From: JAKFWF01 sp031429105
Lineage (GTDB): Bacteria > Pseudomonadota > Alphaproteobacteria > Rhizobiales > Hyphomicrobiaceae
Assembly: GCA_031429105.1 (NCBI GenBank)
Contig: JANOYV010000108.1
Span: forward strand, 53,529 to 117,528
Direction: 5' to 3'
Length of the DNA stretch: 64,000 bases
Shown: positions 50,286 to 59,901 of the stretch, one piece after another
Layout of the letters: the number at the start of each line of letters is the position of its first letter
How positions within the stretch are numbered: the stretch's first letter is position 1
The notes under the pieces: generated by a model
The model's database searches: none
What the model saw: only the letters and a program-made list of their open reading frames with translations
Told to the model about the DNA's origin: nothing
Position numbers and translations under genes: made by a program

Positions 50286-51761
50286 TTAACTCAGCCCGCC
50301 GATGTGCAAGGCTTTTGTTTCCAGATATTCTTCGATCCCCAGCTGCGATCCTTCGCGGCCCAAACCCGACTGCTTTATACCCCCGAACGGCGCGACCTCG
50401 GTTGATATCAGGCCCGTGTTCAGGCCGACCATGCCGAACTCCAGCGCTTCGGCGACGCGCCATGACCGCGCGAGGTTCGTGGTGTAGAAATAGGCGGCAA
50501 GGCCAAAGGGGGTAGCGTTGGCGATAGCGATCGCTTCCTCCTCCGTTTCGAAGCGGAATAGCGGCGCCACCGGCCCGAACGTTTCTTCCGAAGCCAGCAG
50601 CATGTCGGTCGTGACTTCACCGAGTATGATTGGGCGGGCATATTGTAGGCCGTCAGGAACGGATTCCGCCTGCGCTATGATAATTGCCCCTTTCGCCTTT
50701 GCATCCGCGATGTGGCGATCGATCTTTTCTATGGCAGCGTTGTTGATCATCGGGCCGATGACAACGCCTTCATCCGTGCCAGGCCCCACCTTCATCGTAG
50801 CTACCCGTCCCGCGAGCTTTGCCGCAAACTGATTGTACACCCCAGACTGGACAAGAATGCGGTTGGCACAAACGCAGGTCTGGCCGCCATTGCGAAACTT
50901 GGAGTTTACGGCCCCTTCGAGCGCGAGATCGAGATCCGCGTCGTCAAACACGATGAAGGGTGCGTTGCCGCCCAGTTCGAGGCTGAGCCTCTTGATGCTG
51001 TCGGCAGCTCCCTTCATGAGCAGTGCGCCAACGCGGGTCGAACCGGTAAACGAGATCTTGCGGACCGCTTCGTTGGCCATCAGTTCCTTGCCGATCTCGG
51101 ACGGCATGCCGGTCACGATGTTGAGCACACCTGCCGGAATGCCGGCCCGCTCCGCCAGAACGCCGAGCGCAAGAGCAGAATAAGGCGTGAACTCCGATGG
51201 CTTGATGACAACAGTGCATCCGGCCGCGAGCGCAGGCGCCACCTTTCGTGTGATCATGGCATTGGGGAAGTTCCACGGTGTGATAATGGCACTGACACCA
51301 ACGGGCTCTTTCAGCACCAGGATGCGGCGATCGGCGGTCGGCGATGGGATCGTCGAGCCACTAATCCTGCGGGCTTCCTCTGCGAACCACTTGATGAAGG
51401 ACGCCCCGTAGCGGATTTCCGCGATCGCCTCGGCGATTGGTTTGCCCTGTTCAAGCGTCAGCAGAAGCGCAAGATCCTGTTCGTGCTGCTGCACAAGAGC
51501 ATGCCAGCGCTCCAGAAGCGCCGCACGTTCGGCGTGGGTTGTCTTCTTCCAGCCTTTGGCGGCTTCGGCCGCAGCGTCGATGGCGGCCCTCGTCTCGTCA
51601 GCGCCCATATCGGGAACGGAGCCAAGAACTTTTAGGCTAGCGGGATCTATTACGTCGACCGTCGCCTTCGTTTTGGCGCCGCACCAGACACCGCCGATCA
51701 ACCCCTCCTCGCGGAACAGCAGCGCATCGTTGAGTCTGCATATCTTCGTAATTTCGTTCAT
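50286..51761 (-). CDS. succinate-semialdehyde dehydrogenase-type aldehyde dehydrogenase
   Basis: A 491-residue aldehyde dehydrogenase close to GabD: IGGVWCGAKTKATVDVIDPA, IITPWNFPNAMITRKVAPAL, LELGGNAPFIVFDDADLD (catalytic Glu), FRNGGQTCVCANRILVQ (catalytic Cys), EETFGPVAPLFRFETEEEAI and FGGIKQSGLGREGSQLGIEE. It would oxidise succinate semialdehyde or similar acids with NAD(P). With the aminotransferase it fits GABA-type breakdown. ATG 51761 is the homology-supported start. Confidence 0.9.
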   Translation of the reverse strand: MNEITKICRLNDALLFREEGLIGGVWCGAKTKATVDVIDPASLKVLGSVPDMGADETRAAIDAAAEAAKGWKKTTHAERAALLERWHALVQQHEQDLALLLTLEQGKPIAEAIAEIRYGASFIKWFAEEARRISGSTIPSPTADRRILVLKEPVGVSAIITPWNFPNAMITRKVAPALAAGCTVVIKPSEFTPYSALALGVLAERAGIPAGVLNIVTGMPSEIGKELMANEAVRKISFTGSTRVGALLMKGAADSIKRLSLELGGNAPFIVFDDADLDLALEGAVNSKFRNGGQTCVCANRILVQSGVYNQFAAKLAGRVATMKVGPGTDEGVVIGPMINNAAIEKIDRHIADAKAKGAIIIAQAESVPDGLQYARPIILGEVTTDMLLASEETFGPVAPLFRFETEEEAIAIANATPFGLAAYFYTTNLARSWRVAEALEFGMVGLNTGLISTEVAPFGGIKQSGLGREGSQLGIEEYLETKALHIGGLS

Positions 51762-52007
51762 GATGATTCCTGTATCGTAACCGTTTTCACACCCGTCTGG
51801 CTTCCACAATTGTTCGCGGCTGGTCGGCACGAGATCATTTAGAATGCAAGTACCACGGACCATCAGGCAGAAAACGATAGCCGAGGGTGCGCAGCATTAT
51901 CCGTCGAGGATAGGCCGCTCGAAGGCATTGGACCGTGTCGATCCGCCCCAGGACAGCGGAGGATTTCAAGGTGTCGGTGAGCACATGCGTGAACTACTCA
52001 CCGTCTG

Positions 52008-52364
52008 TCAGTCGTACACGCAGACGTAGATCTTGCGGACGGTTTCGATCGTCCGCCAGACGCCGACAAACCCAGGTTTCATCACGAAGCTGTCCCCGGC
52101 GCGATAGGTCTTCGTCTCGCCGCCTTTTTCCTCGATTTCGATCAAGCCCGAAATGATGTGGCAGAATTCGTAGGTGGTTCCCTTGATCGAATGGGTCACA
52201 CCAGGTGTCGCTTCCCAGACTCCCGTCTGCACCTTCTCACCCTTCGAGGTATCCTGCGCCCAAGTTTTGAAGGCCGGTTCACCGGAAATTAGCCGTTCCG
52301 GCACGGGTAACGCCTCTTTTGGCGTGAATTTTGGTTTTGCGTCGATGCTGATCAGAAGTGACAT
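52008..52364 (-). CDS. cupin-domain protein (DUF861 type)
   Basis: A 118-residue single cupin: TGVWEATPGVTHSIKGTTYE, then FCHIISGLIEIEEKGGETKT, RAGDSFVMKPGFVGVWRT and VRKIYVCVYD. The order matches Cupin_3/DUF861 proteins that sit beside amine and ureide catabolic genes. A metal site is possible (Glu/His in YEFCHII), but incomplete. ATG 52364 has GGGAG 7 bases upstream. Just upstream lies a broken deacetylase gene on the same strand. Confidence 0.85.
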   Translation of the reverse strand: MSLLISIDAKPKFTPKEALPVPERLISGEPAFKTWAQDTSKGEKVQTGVWEATPGVTHSIKGTTYEFCHIISGLIEIEEKGGETKTYRAGDSFVMKPGFVGVWRTIETVRKIYVCVYD

Positions 52365-52444
52365 GTAAGTCTCCCAACTAGTAGCCGAGTACAGGATTGA
52401 CGAGGCCGATGAGCTTTTTTCGGTCGCGGTAGCTGCGAAGATTT

Positions 52445-52696
52445 TCAACAACCGATTGCGCCGCCGTCAGTGGTTGCGTTACGGACGCGATGTGCGGCGT
52501 CAACATCACCCCGTTTCCCGCGCGGGCCTATCGTCACGAACACATCGGAACGGTCACCCTCGGGTCCAGCAAGGATCGTTACGTCAGCTCCTGCCGCGCG
52601 GCAGTAATCGCGTATCCAACTGGTGATCGCACTGTTAGGCGTGCCCACGACGGTAGGAAAAGCGATCAAGCTCGCAAGGAGTTCTTCCACATGCAT
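52445..52696 (-). pseudogene. M20-family deacetylase (ArgE-like), N-terminal fragment
   Basis: The frame reads MHVEELLASLIAFPTVVGTP, NSAITSWIRDYCRAAGADVT and GPEGDRSDVFVTIGP, the N-terminus of acetylornithine-deacetylase-like enzymes, then changes to unrelated sequence. The metal-binding part is gone; the gene has lost at least 80% of its length by deletion. Confidence 0.65.
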
Positions 52697-52919
52697 GCGT
52701 GACACTCGGCTCGTGCATCGCTCGGTGTGTGTCAGCGTAGTCGGAGTCAGAAGTTTTCCGTGCCGAATAGCGGCACACTTTGGTTGAAGATTTCAAAGCC
52801 AAGTCTCGAACCAGCGGAAACTGCTGGCTTTCGTATGAGACGCTGCAGTAAATGAGGTCGGTCCGTGAGTTCAGATTGACCGCTGCCTGAGAAAGCATCG
52901 CGAGAACGGATGAGTTGAC

Positions 52920-53801
52920 ATGCGAAGAACGGTGCGACGTGTGCAGTCCTTCAAATTGGTGGCGCAGGACATTGCTGACGTCGGCGTAAATCGGCTTCAC
53001 GCGCTTTCGGTTGCCGTCGGCTGGCCGCATCGAGCCAAGGATTGGGATCTGATCCGTCGCGCTGGCCAGGGCATTGTCGCAGTCGATGAAATCGGACGCG
53101 TTTTCGGGAGCGCAATGTGGTTCCCCCAGGGAGAGGATTTTGCCACCATCGGCCTGGTGATTACATCGCCGCGAGCCCAGGCGGGAGGGACTGGGCGATG
53201 GCTTATGGACCAGGTTCTCGAGCGGTGCGGTAATCGCAAAGTAGCCCTAAATGCAACTCACGCTGCCTACAAGCTTTATGTCTCTCTCGGCTTCATGGCG
53301 GAGGCCATCGTCTACCAGCGCGAAGGACAAGTCGGGTCGACACTTCCGGCAACGCCCGTTGTAAATGGGGAATTGGTTGCGCTGACGAGCAACAGGATCG
53401 ATGAGGTTGTGGCTTTGGACACCAAGGCCTTCGGCAAAAAACGTGAGAAGCTGCTTGCGTTGTTGGGAGAAAATGCCTCCATCTGCACGCTGCGTCGCGG
53501 TGGCGAAATTGTCGGTTATTCAATGTGCCGGGAATTCGGGCGCGGCCACGTGGTTGGGCCGATCATCGCGAATAACGATCACGATGCGATAAATCTTGCC
53601 GCTGTACATCTGAAAGAGTTGTCAGGCCGGTTCGCCCGCGTCGATTCACGCGAGAGAGACGGTGCGTTTGCGGATTTTCTACAGCAGTGCAACCTCGGCC
53701 AAATTGACACCGTTACCACGATGTCCAAAGGCGGCCGGTTTCTGCACCGGGAAGAAAACGAACCTTGGGTTTTTGGATTGGCTGGCCACGCCTTGAGCTG
53801 A
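52920..53801 (+). CDS. two-domain GNAT acetyltransferase, paralog 2
   Basis: A 293-residue relative of the 48363-49205 protein: IADVGVNRLHALSVAVGWPH, AMWFPQGEDFATIGLVITSP, GGTGRWLMDQVLERCGNRKV (acetyl-CoA loop), AAYKLYVSLGFMAEAIVYQR and the C-terminal domain with MCREFGRGHVVGPIIANNDH and RVDSRERDGAFADFLQQCNL. Both domains are intact. ATG 52920 has only a weak ribosome site. It is on the opposite strand to its neighbours and stands alone. Confidence 0.82.
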   Translation: MRRTVRRVQSFKLVAQDIADVGVNRLHALSVAVGWPHRAKDWDLIRRAGQGIVAVDEIGRVFGSAMWFPQGEDFATIGLVITSPRAQAGGTGRWLMDQVLERCGNRKVALNATHAAYKLYVSLGFMAEAIVYQREGQVGSTLPATPVVNGELVALTSNRIDEVVALDTKAFGKKREKLLALLGENASICTLRRGGEIVGYSMCREFGRGHVVGPIIANNDHDAINLAAVHLKELSGRFARVDSRERDGAFADFLQQCNLGQIDTVTTMSKGGRFLHREENEPWVFGLAGHALS

Positions 53802-53969
53802 GTGCACGGCGTGTCACTGCAGTCGCTTCCTCGCTACCGATCTCGCGAAACGGCGCAAGGAGGAAAGCTGATCCCCAGCGGGTCATCACAATCTTATTCC
53901 GTCCAATGCTGTCGGCGCGATCAGACCGACGATATAGGGCGAACGCTTGGTTACGGCGACGTAGCGGTT

Positions 53970-55427
53970 TCAACGGTAAAATCCGAGAACGGCCTTGGTC
54001 TCGAGATATTCTTCCATTCCTTCGAGACCGTATTCCCGGCCGTTGCCGGAGCTCTTGTAGCCGCCAAAAGGTGCATTCGGGTCCCAGTCGGGATAGTTGA
54101 GATGGACTTGACCCGATTGGATCCGCCCTGCGACTGCACGCACCGCGTCCATATTCATCCCCTGCACATGGGCGCCGAGGCCATAAATCGTATCGTTAGC
54201 AATTTCGATTGCCTCGTCGACTGTATCGTAAGGCATGATCGAAAGTACCGGACCGAAGATTTCCTCTTGTGCAATCCTCATGTCGCGACGGACGACTGAG
54301 AAAATTGTTGGCCGGGCATAGAGGCCAATCTGAAGATCCTTCGGGCGTCCCGACCCACCAGCGATAAGCTTCGCGCCTTCCTCTAGGCCGACACCGATCA
54401 TGGTTTGGATGCGCTCGAACTGCGGCCGGTTAGCGATCGGACCGTGGGTCGTGCGTTCCGCAAGCGGATCGCCGACGATCAGTCCGGAAGCGGCGGCCGC
54501 GGCCAAGACCTCCACCTCAGCCATTTGCGAGCGGGACACAAGCATGCGCGTCGGCGCGCTGCAGGATTGGCCGAGATTACGGAAGGCGGCACCGACGCCA
54601 AGCTGAACGGCCCTGCTCAGCTCGGCATCCGGAAGTATGATGTTCGGTGATTTGCCGCCAAGTTCCTGGGCCACGCGCTTGACTGTAACTGCCGCCGCCT
54701 GCGCGACAAGAACCCCCGCCCGGGTCGACCCAGTGATCGAGATCATGTCGACTTGCGGATGCGACGCCAGTGCCGCACCAACGACCGGACCGGTCCCGTT
54801 GACAAGGTTGAACACGCCGGGCGGACAACCCGCATCGTCCATCACTTTCGCGAACAGCAAGGCACTCAGAGGAGACAATTCACTCGGCTTCAGCACCACC
54901 GTGCACCCTGCGGCGAGCGCTGGACCGACCTTGGCGGTGATCTGGTAGAGCGGCCAGTTCCAGGGCGTGATCAGGCCGCAGACGCCGATCGCTTCGCGCA
55001 TGATGGCTGTGCGACCGCGCGAAGCGATGAAGGGATAGGCCGCAAGATTGTCTCGGGCGACGCGAATGTGTTCGGCGGCCAGCGGCACCTGGGCGCGGCG
55101 TGCGTAGGTAATGGCGGCTCCCATCTCGGCTGTGATTGCCTGCGCGAACATCTCCAGCCGTTCAAGAATCAAACTGTGGACGCGATCAAGCAGCGCTGCA
55201 CGCTCCGCAACCGGCTTACCAGCCCAGTCGGCGAAGGCTCGTCTGGCGGCGGTGACAGCGAGGTCTACATCTTCGCCCCTGCCGAGCCCGACTTCGGCGA
55301 TCGGCTGTTCGGTCGCCGGGTTGATGACGATCGCCGTGGCCGTTCCTGTCGGCTGCCGCCATGCTCCGTCGATGTAGAATCTGCCGAGGAGGCCGGCTTC
55401 GATAAGGTGTCGAACGGTCGACGTCAT
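53970..55427 (-). CDS. aldehyde dehydrogenase, amine-catabolic operon
   Basis: A 485-residue ALDH: FYIDGAWRQPTGTATAIVIN, GLITPWNWPLYQITAKVGPA, AQELGGKSPNIILPDAEL (catalytic Glu), FRNLGQSCSAPTRMLV (catalytic Cys), QEEIFGPVLSIMPYDTVDEA and FGGYKSSGNGREYGLEGMEE. The start ATG 55427 overlaps the upstream flavoenzyme stop by 4 bases. Together they look like the PuuB-PuuC type of pair: amine oxidation to an aldehyde and then to an acid. Confidence 0.9.
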   Translation of the reverse strand: MTSTVRHLIEAGLLGRFYIDGAWRQPTGTATAIVINPATEQPIAEVGLGRGEDVDLAVTAARRAFADWAGKPVAERAALLDRVHSLILERLEMFAQAITAEMGAAITYARRAQVPLAAEHIRVARDNLAAYPFIASRGRTAIMREAIGVCGLITPWNWPLYQITAKVGPALAAGCTVVLKPSELSPLSALLFAKVMDDAGCPPGVFNLVNGTGPVVGAALASHPQVDMISITGSTRAGVLVAQAAAVTVKRVAQELGGKSPNIILPDAELSRAVQLGVGAAFRNLGQSCSAPTRMLVSRSQMAEVEVLAAAAASGLIVGDPLAERTTHGPIANRPQFERIQTMIGVGLEEGAKLIAGGSGRPKDLQIGLYARPTIFSVVRRDMRIAQEEIFGPVLSIMPYDTVDEAIEIANDTIYGLGAHVQGMNMDAVRAVAGRIQSGQVHLNYPDWDPNAPFGGYKSSGNGREYGLEGMEEYLETKAVLGFYR

Positions 55428-56701
55428 TGGAACCGATCCTTGATCCGGTAGTAAGCGCCGACCAGCGGTAAAAACCATGGTGGGCCAAAATGGCCCGGAA
55501 TGGCGGGCCAGCCGAAATCTTTCCAGGGATTGAGGTCGGTACGCCCATCCATGACGTCCGCCATGAGTGACCCCATCAGGGTCGACATCTGGGTGCCATG
55601 GCCGCTGTACCCCATTGAATAGTAGATGCCGTTGCGCTCGCCAGCGCGTGGAAGACGGTCGCGCGTCATGTCCACTGTGCCGCCCCAGCAATAGTCGACG
55701 CGAACGGTGCGAAGCTCGGGAAAGACGTCGTGCAGCGCAGCCAGCAAGAGCGCGCCGCTCTTCTCGTCCGAAGTCGGATTGGAGACGGCGAAGCGCGCTC
55801 GTCCGCCGAAGAGCAGCCGGTTGTCAGGTGTGGTTCGGAAGTAGTTGACCAAATTCTTCGTATCGACCGCCATTCTGCGGCGTGGCAGAAGTCGATCGAG
55901 CGTCGCGATCGGCAAGGGCTCGGTGACAATCAGGAAAGATCCGACCGGAACGATCCTGCGTCGAATCCAACTCAGCGGCCCCGTTTGCGAGATGCCGCTT
56001 GCTAGCAAAACCTGCGATGCCCGAAGTCGGCCCTTCGGTGTCTCGATGTCGTGCCCTCCGCCGACGGTGGGTCGTAGGCCCGTCATCGGCGTATGCTCGT
56101 GGATGGCGACGCCGCGCCGCGCAGCCGCTTCCGCAAGGCCGCGGACGAAGCGCCCGACATGCATGCCGGCGCTCTTGGCGTAAACCAGCCCGCCGTAATA
56201 GCGCTCAGACCCCACCTCACTGGCGAGATCGGCACGGCTCACCATCGCGGTATCGGGATCGACAGTGGCGGCCAGCAATTCCTGGCTACGCGCCAGCTTG
56301 TCGTAGTGCTCGGGCTTGGCCGCAAGCTTGATTTTACCAGTGCGCGCGAAGCTGCAGTCGATCTTCTCTTCTGTCACCAGACGTTCCACCGTATCGACGC
56401 CGGCGTCGAAGGCCCGATAGAGTCGGTCGGCGACGTCCTTACCAAGCTTGGCCGAGAGCGCGCCGTAATCCTGGGCAAACCCGTTATTGCACATGCCGCC
56501 GTTCCGACCAGACGCCGCATGGCCGATCGTCTCGGCTTCGAGGAGCACGACGCGCGCACCCTTCTTAGCGAGAGCCAGAGCGGCCGAGCAACCGGTGAGC
56601 CCGCCGCCGATCACCGCAACGTCGCAGGTGCCCTGCACCGGTCCTTCGGCGGCGCCCCTGAATGGTTCCGACGTGTCCAGCCAATAGGATGTAAGTTTCA
56701 T
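55424..56701 (-). CDS. FAD-dependent amine oxidoreductase (PuuB/OrdL type)
   Basis: A 425-residue flavoenzyme of the gamma-glutamylputrescine oxidase group: DVAVIGGGLTGCSAALALAK (FAD GxGxxG), GHAASGRNGGMCNNGFAQDY (typical PuuB/OrdL segment), a central domain, LVNYFRTTPDNRLLFGGRAR and the C-terminal YYSMGYSGHGTQMSTLMG. It oxidises a primary or secondary amine; the actual substrate is not shown. It is translationally coupled to the aldehyde dehydrogenase. No PuuA-like glutamine synthetase is present, so glutamylputrescine is not implied. Confidence 0.88.
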   Translation of the reverse strand: MKLTSYWLDTSEPFRGAAEGPVQGTCDVAVIGGGLTGCSAALALAKKGARVVLLEAETIGHAASGRNGGMCNNGFAQDYGALSAKLGKDVADRLYRAFDAGVDTVERLVTEEKIDCSFARTGKIKLAAKPEHYDKLARSQELLAATVDPDTAMVSRADLASEVGSERYYGGLVYAKSAGMHVGRFVRGLAEAAARRGVAIHEHTPMTGLRPTVGGGHDIETPKGRLRASQVLLASGISQTGPLSWIRRRIVPVGSFLIVTEPLPIATLDRLLPRRRMAVDTKNLVNYFRTTPDNRLLFGGRARFAVSNPTSDEKSGALLLAALHDVFPELRTVRVDYCWGGTVDMTRDRLPRAGERNGIYYSMGYSGHGTQMSTLMGSLMADVMDGRTDLNPWKDFGWPAIPGHFGPPWFLPLVGAYYRIKDRFQ

Positions 56702-56843
56702 GTTGGCTCCGAATTTTGCCTGACTAAATGCCCACCCATATCGGAGCGGCGCGACTCTGTTTTGGGCCTACCAGCCTTCGCGCCATACCCGGCGTTCTGC
56801 TTGTCCGTGTCGTAAGCCTCTGAGCACGCCATCTCGATCTCTG

Positions 56844-57150
56844 CTAGCTGAAGGACTGGTTGGCGAGCGCGAACATGCGCGCCGGCCCTGCCGACGGGCT
56901 TTGCGTCCCGAGGATCATGGTGGTGGCGTCACCGACCGGCTTCAGACCGATGTCTTCAAGCCACGCACCGAGCTGCGAGGTGGCAGAGGTATCAACCCGG
57001 ACGAAAGCACTCCCGAGACGCGCAATCGCGGCCTCGATCAAGGTGCGCGCATCGGCCGGACTTTCCGCGACGACAGGATCGATGACACCGCGGTTGCCTC
57101 CCGGCGCAAATTCGAAAACTCCACCGCGGACCTTGCATTTCGTTGCACTG
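56844..57150 (-). pseudogene. two-domain GNAT acetyltransferase, paralog 3, C-terminal relic
   Basis: GGNRGVIDPVVAESPADART, AFVRVDTSATSQLGAWLEDI and GDATTMILGTQSP line up with the C-terminal domain of the two intact paralogs (FGRGFVIGPVVARDDAEAKD and FVRIDTDTSTNLAEWFLGRG). The GNAT domain is gone; what precedes (57151-57437, same frame) is unrelated. It lies directly upstream of the amine-oxidase operon in the same direction. Confidence 0.65.
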
Positions 57151-57741
57151 CCGTTGTCCTCGTTGCGGCACAAGATGCCACCCTGGATGACGCGTTCCGC
57201 TGGCGACCGGCATACGCACAGTTCGCCAAGTCGACCGAGTTTGACATTGATCAGCAGGTGGTTTGGCACTAGTTCCTCGGGAGTTCGACAACGTCCCATT
57301 CTACGTTCGAACCTTCTGACATCGATGCCGAATCCGATCCCGAAAACGGTAGTGAATGCGCGTTTGGCAGTCCCCCGCGGCGCAATCTGCCTACACGGAA
57401 GAAAGCTCAACGGTTGTCTGTCTTGTGGCAGTGGCAATTCTCGATTTCGACTGTAGGCAGTCGATCACTGAACACGCCGCATCTGGCGGTCGGCTCTGCT
57501 CTGCTCGCAACGGGCGGCACCGGAATCAATTTTATTGGGACCTGATGATGTCAATGAGTGCGTCGGCCATCTCGCAACAGTTGGCCTTACTGACCATGTC
57601 ACGCGTTCAGATGGCAGAGCATCATCGCGCCCGACCAAGTCTGGGGCCTTCTCCCTGGTCAGCGGCATGAAGGCTCTCATGATGCCTTCAAGCTTTAGTC
57701 CTGTCGACCGTCATGGCCGAAGCAATCGCCGATCAGACGCA

Positions 57742-58281
57742 AAGTGGACCTCCCCCGATTCAGTGGAGAGCTATTCGTTCTTCCTTTTGGTCGTCCTGGA
57801 ACGTCGCTTCGAACGTCGCTGGACTGACGTAGCCGAGGCTCGAATGCGCAGCACACGCCGTTTCGATAGAAACCTCAGCCCTCTTTGCATCGATCAACGC
57901 AAAACTCACATGGCTTGTTGCCTCCGCGGCAAGTCGCGACGGCAAAGACTTGTCTCCTTGGCAAAGAAGGCGGTCGCTTTTTTTAGAAGATCCCTTTAGG
58001 CCCGAAGTAACTCGTTTTCGCGCCGCAGGCGCGCAAGCTCTTAATGCACATCATCATGTGGACCGGCCATCAAGGCCGCTCGATCCTGTTGCAGTTTCCA
58101 TTTGCCCAGTGACGACACACCGACACCCAGATCATCGGCCACCGCTTTGATCGTCCGACCGCTGGACTTCAAAATCCGAACTGCTTCCTGCCGGAACGCA
58201 GCGTCGATCACCCGCACCTTCTCTATCTTGTCATTACCCATTGCTGCTCCTCTGATTCGTTGAATCTATCAGAAAAGCCTT
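57742..58281 (-). mobile_element. IS3-family relic with internal deletion
   Basis: On the minus strand an OrfA (58241-58041) begins FRQEAVRILKSSGRTIKAVA and DDLGVGVSSLGKWKL, stops, and continues as ELARLRRENELLRAERDLLK. A short OrfB follows (57945-57760): SFALIDAKRAEVSIETAC is joined directly to AHSSLGYVSPATFEATF, the last residues of the transposase, so the whole DDE core has been deleted. The ends (TGGACC at 57746 and its weak counterpart near 58281) are only approximate. Confidence 0.75.
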
Positions 58282-58554
58282 CCACTTTTTCCGGGGAAGT
58301 CCAGTTGCAAGGCGATGCACCAAGCGTCCCTGTGAGAACCCCACCATGAAAGCTCCCGGCTATCGGGAATGAACTCGACCCCGATGATCGCAGTTTCGCG
58401 AACTGCGACGAGCTGGCCTATGTGCGAGATCTGCGCGATGGGCAGGACTGGCGACATGAACGACAACAATGACGGAGTGGCCGCGCAGCACCGTCGTGTA
58501 CATAACCGAGCGTCGATTCGGCAGCTTTCACGCGCCCGAGCGTCTCGACGTCGC
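58282..58554. other. gene-poor stretch between the IS3 relic and the amidase-like gene
   Basis: A short minus-strand frame here reads PIAQISHIGQLVAVRETAII and may be another relic, but I cannot assign it. No terminator with a T-run is seen after the amidase-like gene. Confidence 0.35.
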
Positions 58555-59901
58555 TCAATTGCCGTTTAAGACGCGTTCAGTGAGCAGCCGCGCCGTTCGC
58601 AGCAGGCGCCCATCATCGTAACGCGAGCCGACGAGTTGGACGCCGATCGGTAGACCATCAAATTCCAGCAGCGGAACCGTGACGACCGGCAAACCGAGGA
58701 GTGTCCAAAGAGCGCTGACATCGGGATCGCCCGTCGCTGCGAGGTCTTTCGGCGCCGGTCCTGGGGCCGCCGCCGTCAAGATCGTACCATGATCGGAAAA
58801 GAGTAGATCGAGTGCCATGCGCAAGTCGTCGACGGATTTGGACGCATGTTCATATTCCGCGTTAGTAATGCGTCGGCCGGCCTCGATATAGGCCGCGAGG
58901 CGTGGCGAGATCTTGTCGGGGTAACGCTCAAGAAGCGGATTGAAATGTTGCGTTCGCTCGAAACTCTGCACCGTGCGTGCGGCGGCGTTGCCGGTTTCAA
59001 CGACCAGATCGATGTCGACCGGCACGATGTCGGCGCCGAGTGTCTCCGCGAGTTCGCCAAAGGCCTCTTGCAGCATCGGATCGGCGCTGTTCCAAGCCGC
59101 CCCCGTGACCATCGCGAAGCGCGGCGACAACGGCCAGTCCATCATTGCCGTTGCAGTAAGCGGAGGGCGCAATTTCGCCGCGCTTGCGGGATCGGCTGAA
59201 TCATAGGCCTGAGCGACGTCGCAGACCAACGCGAGATCCTCGATCGAGCGCGCCAGTATGCCGACGGTGTCGAGGGAATGCGCGTGCGTCAGCATGCCGG
59301 TTCGTGGAATAATACCGAAGCTCGGCTTGAAGCCGTAGACGCCGCAGTACGATGCTGCGTTGACCACCGTGTCTGCCGTCTGTGTGCCGAGCGCGGTCGG
59401 CACCATCATATCCGCTACGGCAGCCGCCGACCCCGCCGATGAGCTTCCGGGCGTGTGCTCAAGATTAACCGGGTTGCGCGTGACGCTCGGCGTCGCTGTC
59501 GCGAGTTCAGTGGTGATCGTTTTACCCAGGATGATGGCGCCAGCAGCTTTGAGCGCTGCAACGCAGGCCGCGTCGTTCACAGGTTGCCGTCCCTTGAACG
59601 CGGGCGAGCCATACTCCGTCGGGTGTTCGCACGTATCGATGATGTCGATGATGCCGATCGGCACGCCGTGCAGCGGTCCGAGTCCGCGCCCAGAGCGGCG
59701 CCATGTGTCGGCTACCCGTGCACGCGCCAGGGCGCTTTCGGGATCGACGTGTGCCCAAGCTTTGACATCGCCGTCACGTGCGGCAATCCGCGCGAGGCAT
59801 GCGGCCACTAAGTCCTCCGAGGAAACTTGCCCGGATGCGATGAGCTTGGCCGCAGTCGCAGCCGTCAGCCGTTGCAGGGGTTCCAAGCCCATCGCCCCCA
59901 C
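58555..59901 (-). CDS. amidase-signature protein lacking catalytic Lys and Ser
   Basis: A 448-residue amidase-family protein. The fold is clear (LGPLHGVPIGIIDIIDTCEH, ACVAALKAAGAIILGKTITT, YCGVYGFKPSFGIIPRTGM). However the catalytic triad is mostly gone: the Lys in the normal PIGVKD box is Ile85 (PIGIID), and the nucleophile in the normal GTQTGGS box is Thr178 (GTQTADT); only the cis-Ser (Ser154) remains. It may be a pseudoenzyme or use a different mechanism. It starts one base after the TRAP permease stop (GTG 59901, or ATG 59892), so it is the last gene of the TRAP operon. Confidence 0.85.
   Translation of the reverse strand: MGAMGLEPLQRLTAATAAKLIASGQVSSEDLVAACLARIAARDGDVKAWAHVDPESALARARVADTWRRSGRGLGPLHGVPIGIIDIIDTCEHPTEYGSPAFKGRQPVNDAACVAALKAAGAIILGKTITTELATATPSVTRNPVNLEHTPGSSSAGSAAAVADMMVPTALGTQTADTVVNAASYCGVYGFKPSFGIIPRTGMLTHAHSLDTVGILARSIEDLALVCDVAQAYDSADPASAAKLRPPLTATAMMDWPLSPRFAMVTGAAWNSADPMLQEAFGELAETLGADIVPVDIDLVVETGNAAARTVQSFERTQHFNPLLERYPDKISPRLAAYIEAGRRITNAEYEHASKSVDDLRMALDLLFSDHGTILTAAAPGPAPKDLAATGDPDVSALWTLLGLPVVTVPLLEFDGLPIGVQLVGSRYDDGRLLRTARLLTERVLNGN

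Noticed and set aside
55567..56815. Plus-strand frames opposite the amine oxidoreductase
   Set aside because: They mirror the codon pattern of the real minus-strand gene and have no domain features.
44773..57150. Calling the region a putrescine (puu) pathway
   Set aside because: PuuB/PuuC/GabD-like enzymes are present but no PuuA, PuuD or PuuP is found, and the genes are in several separate units.
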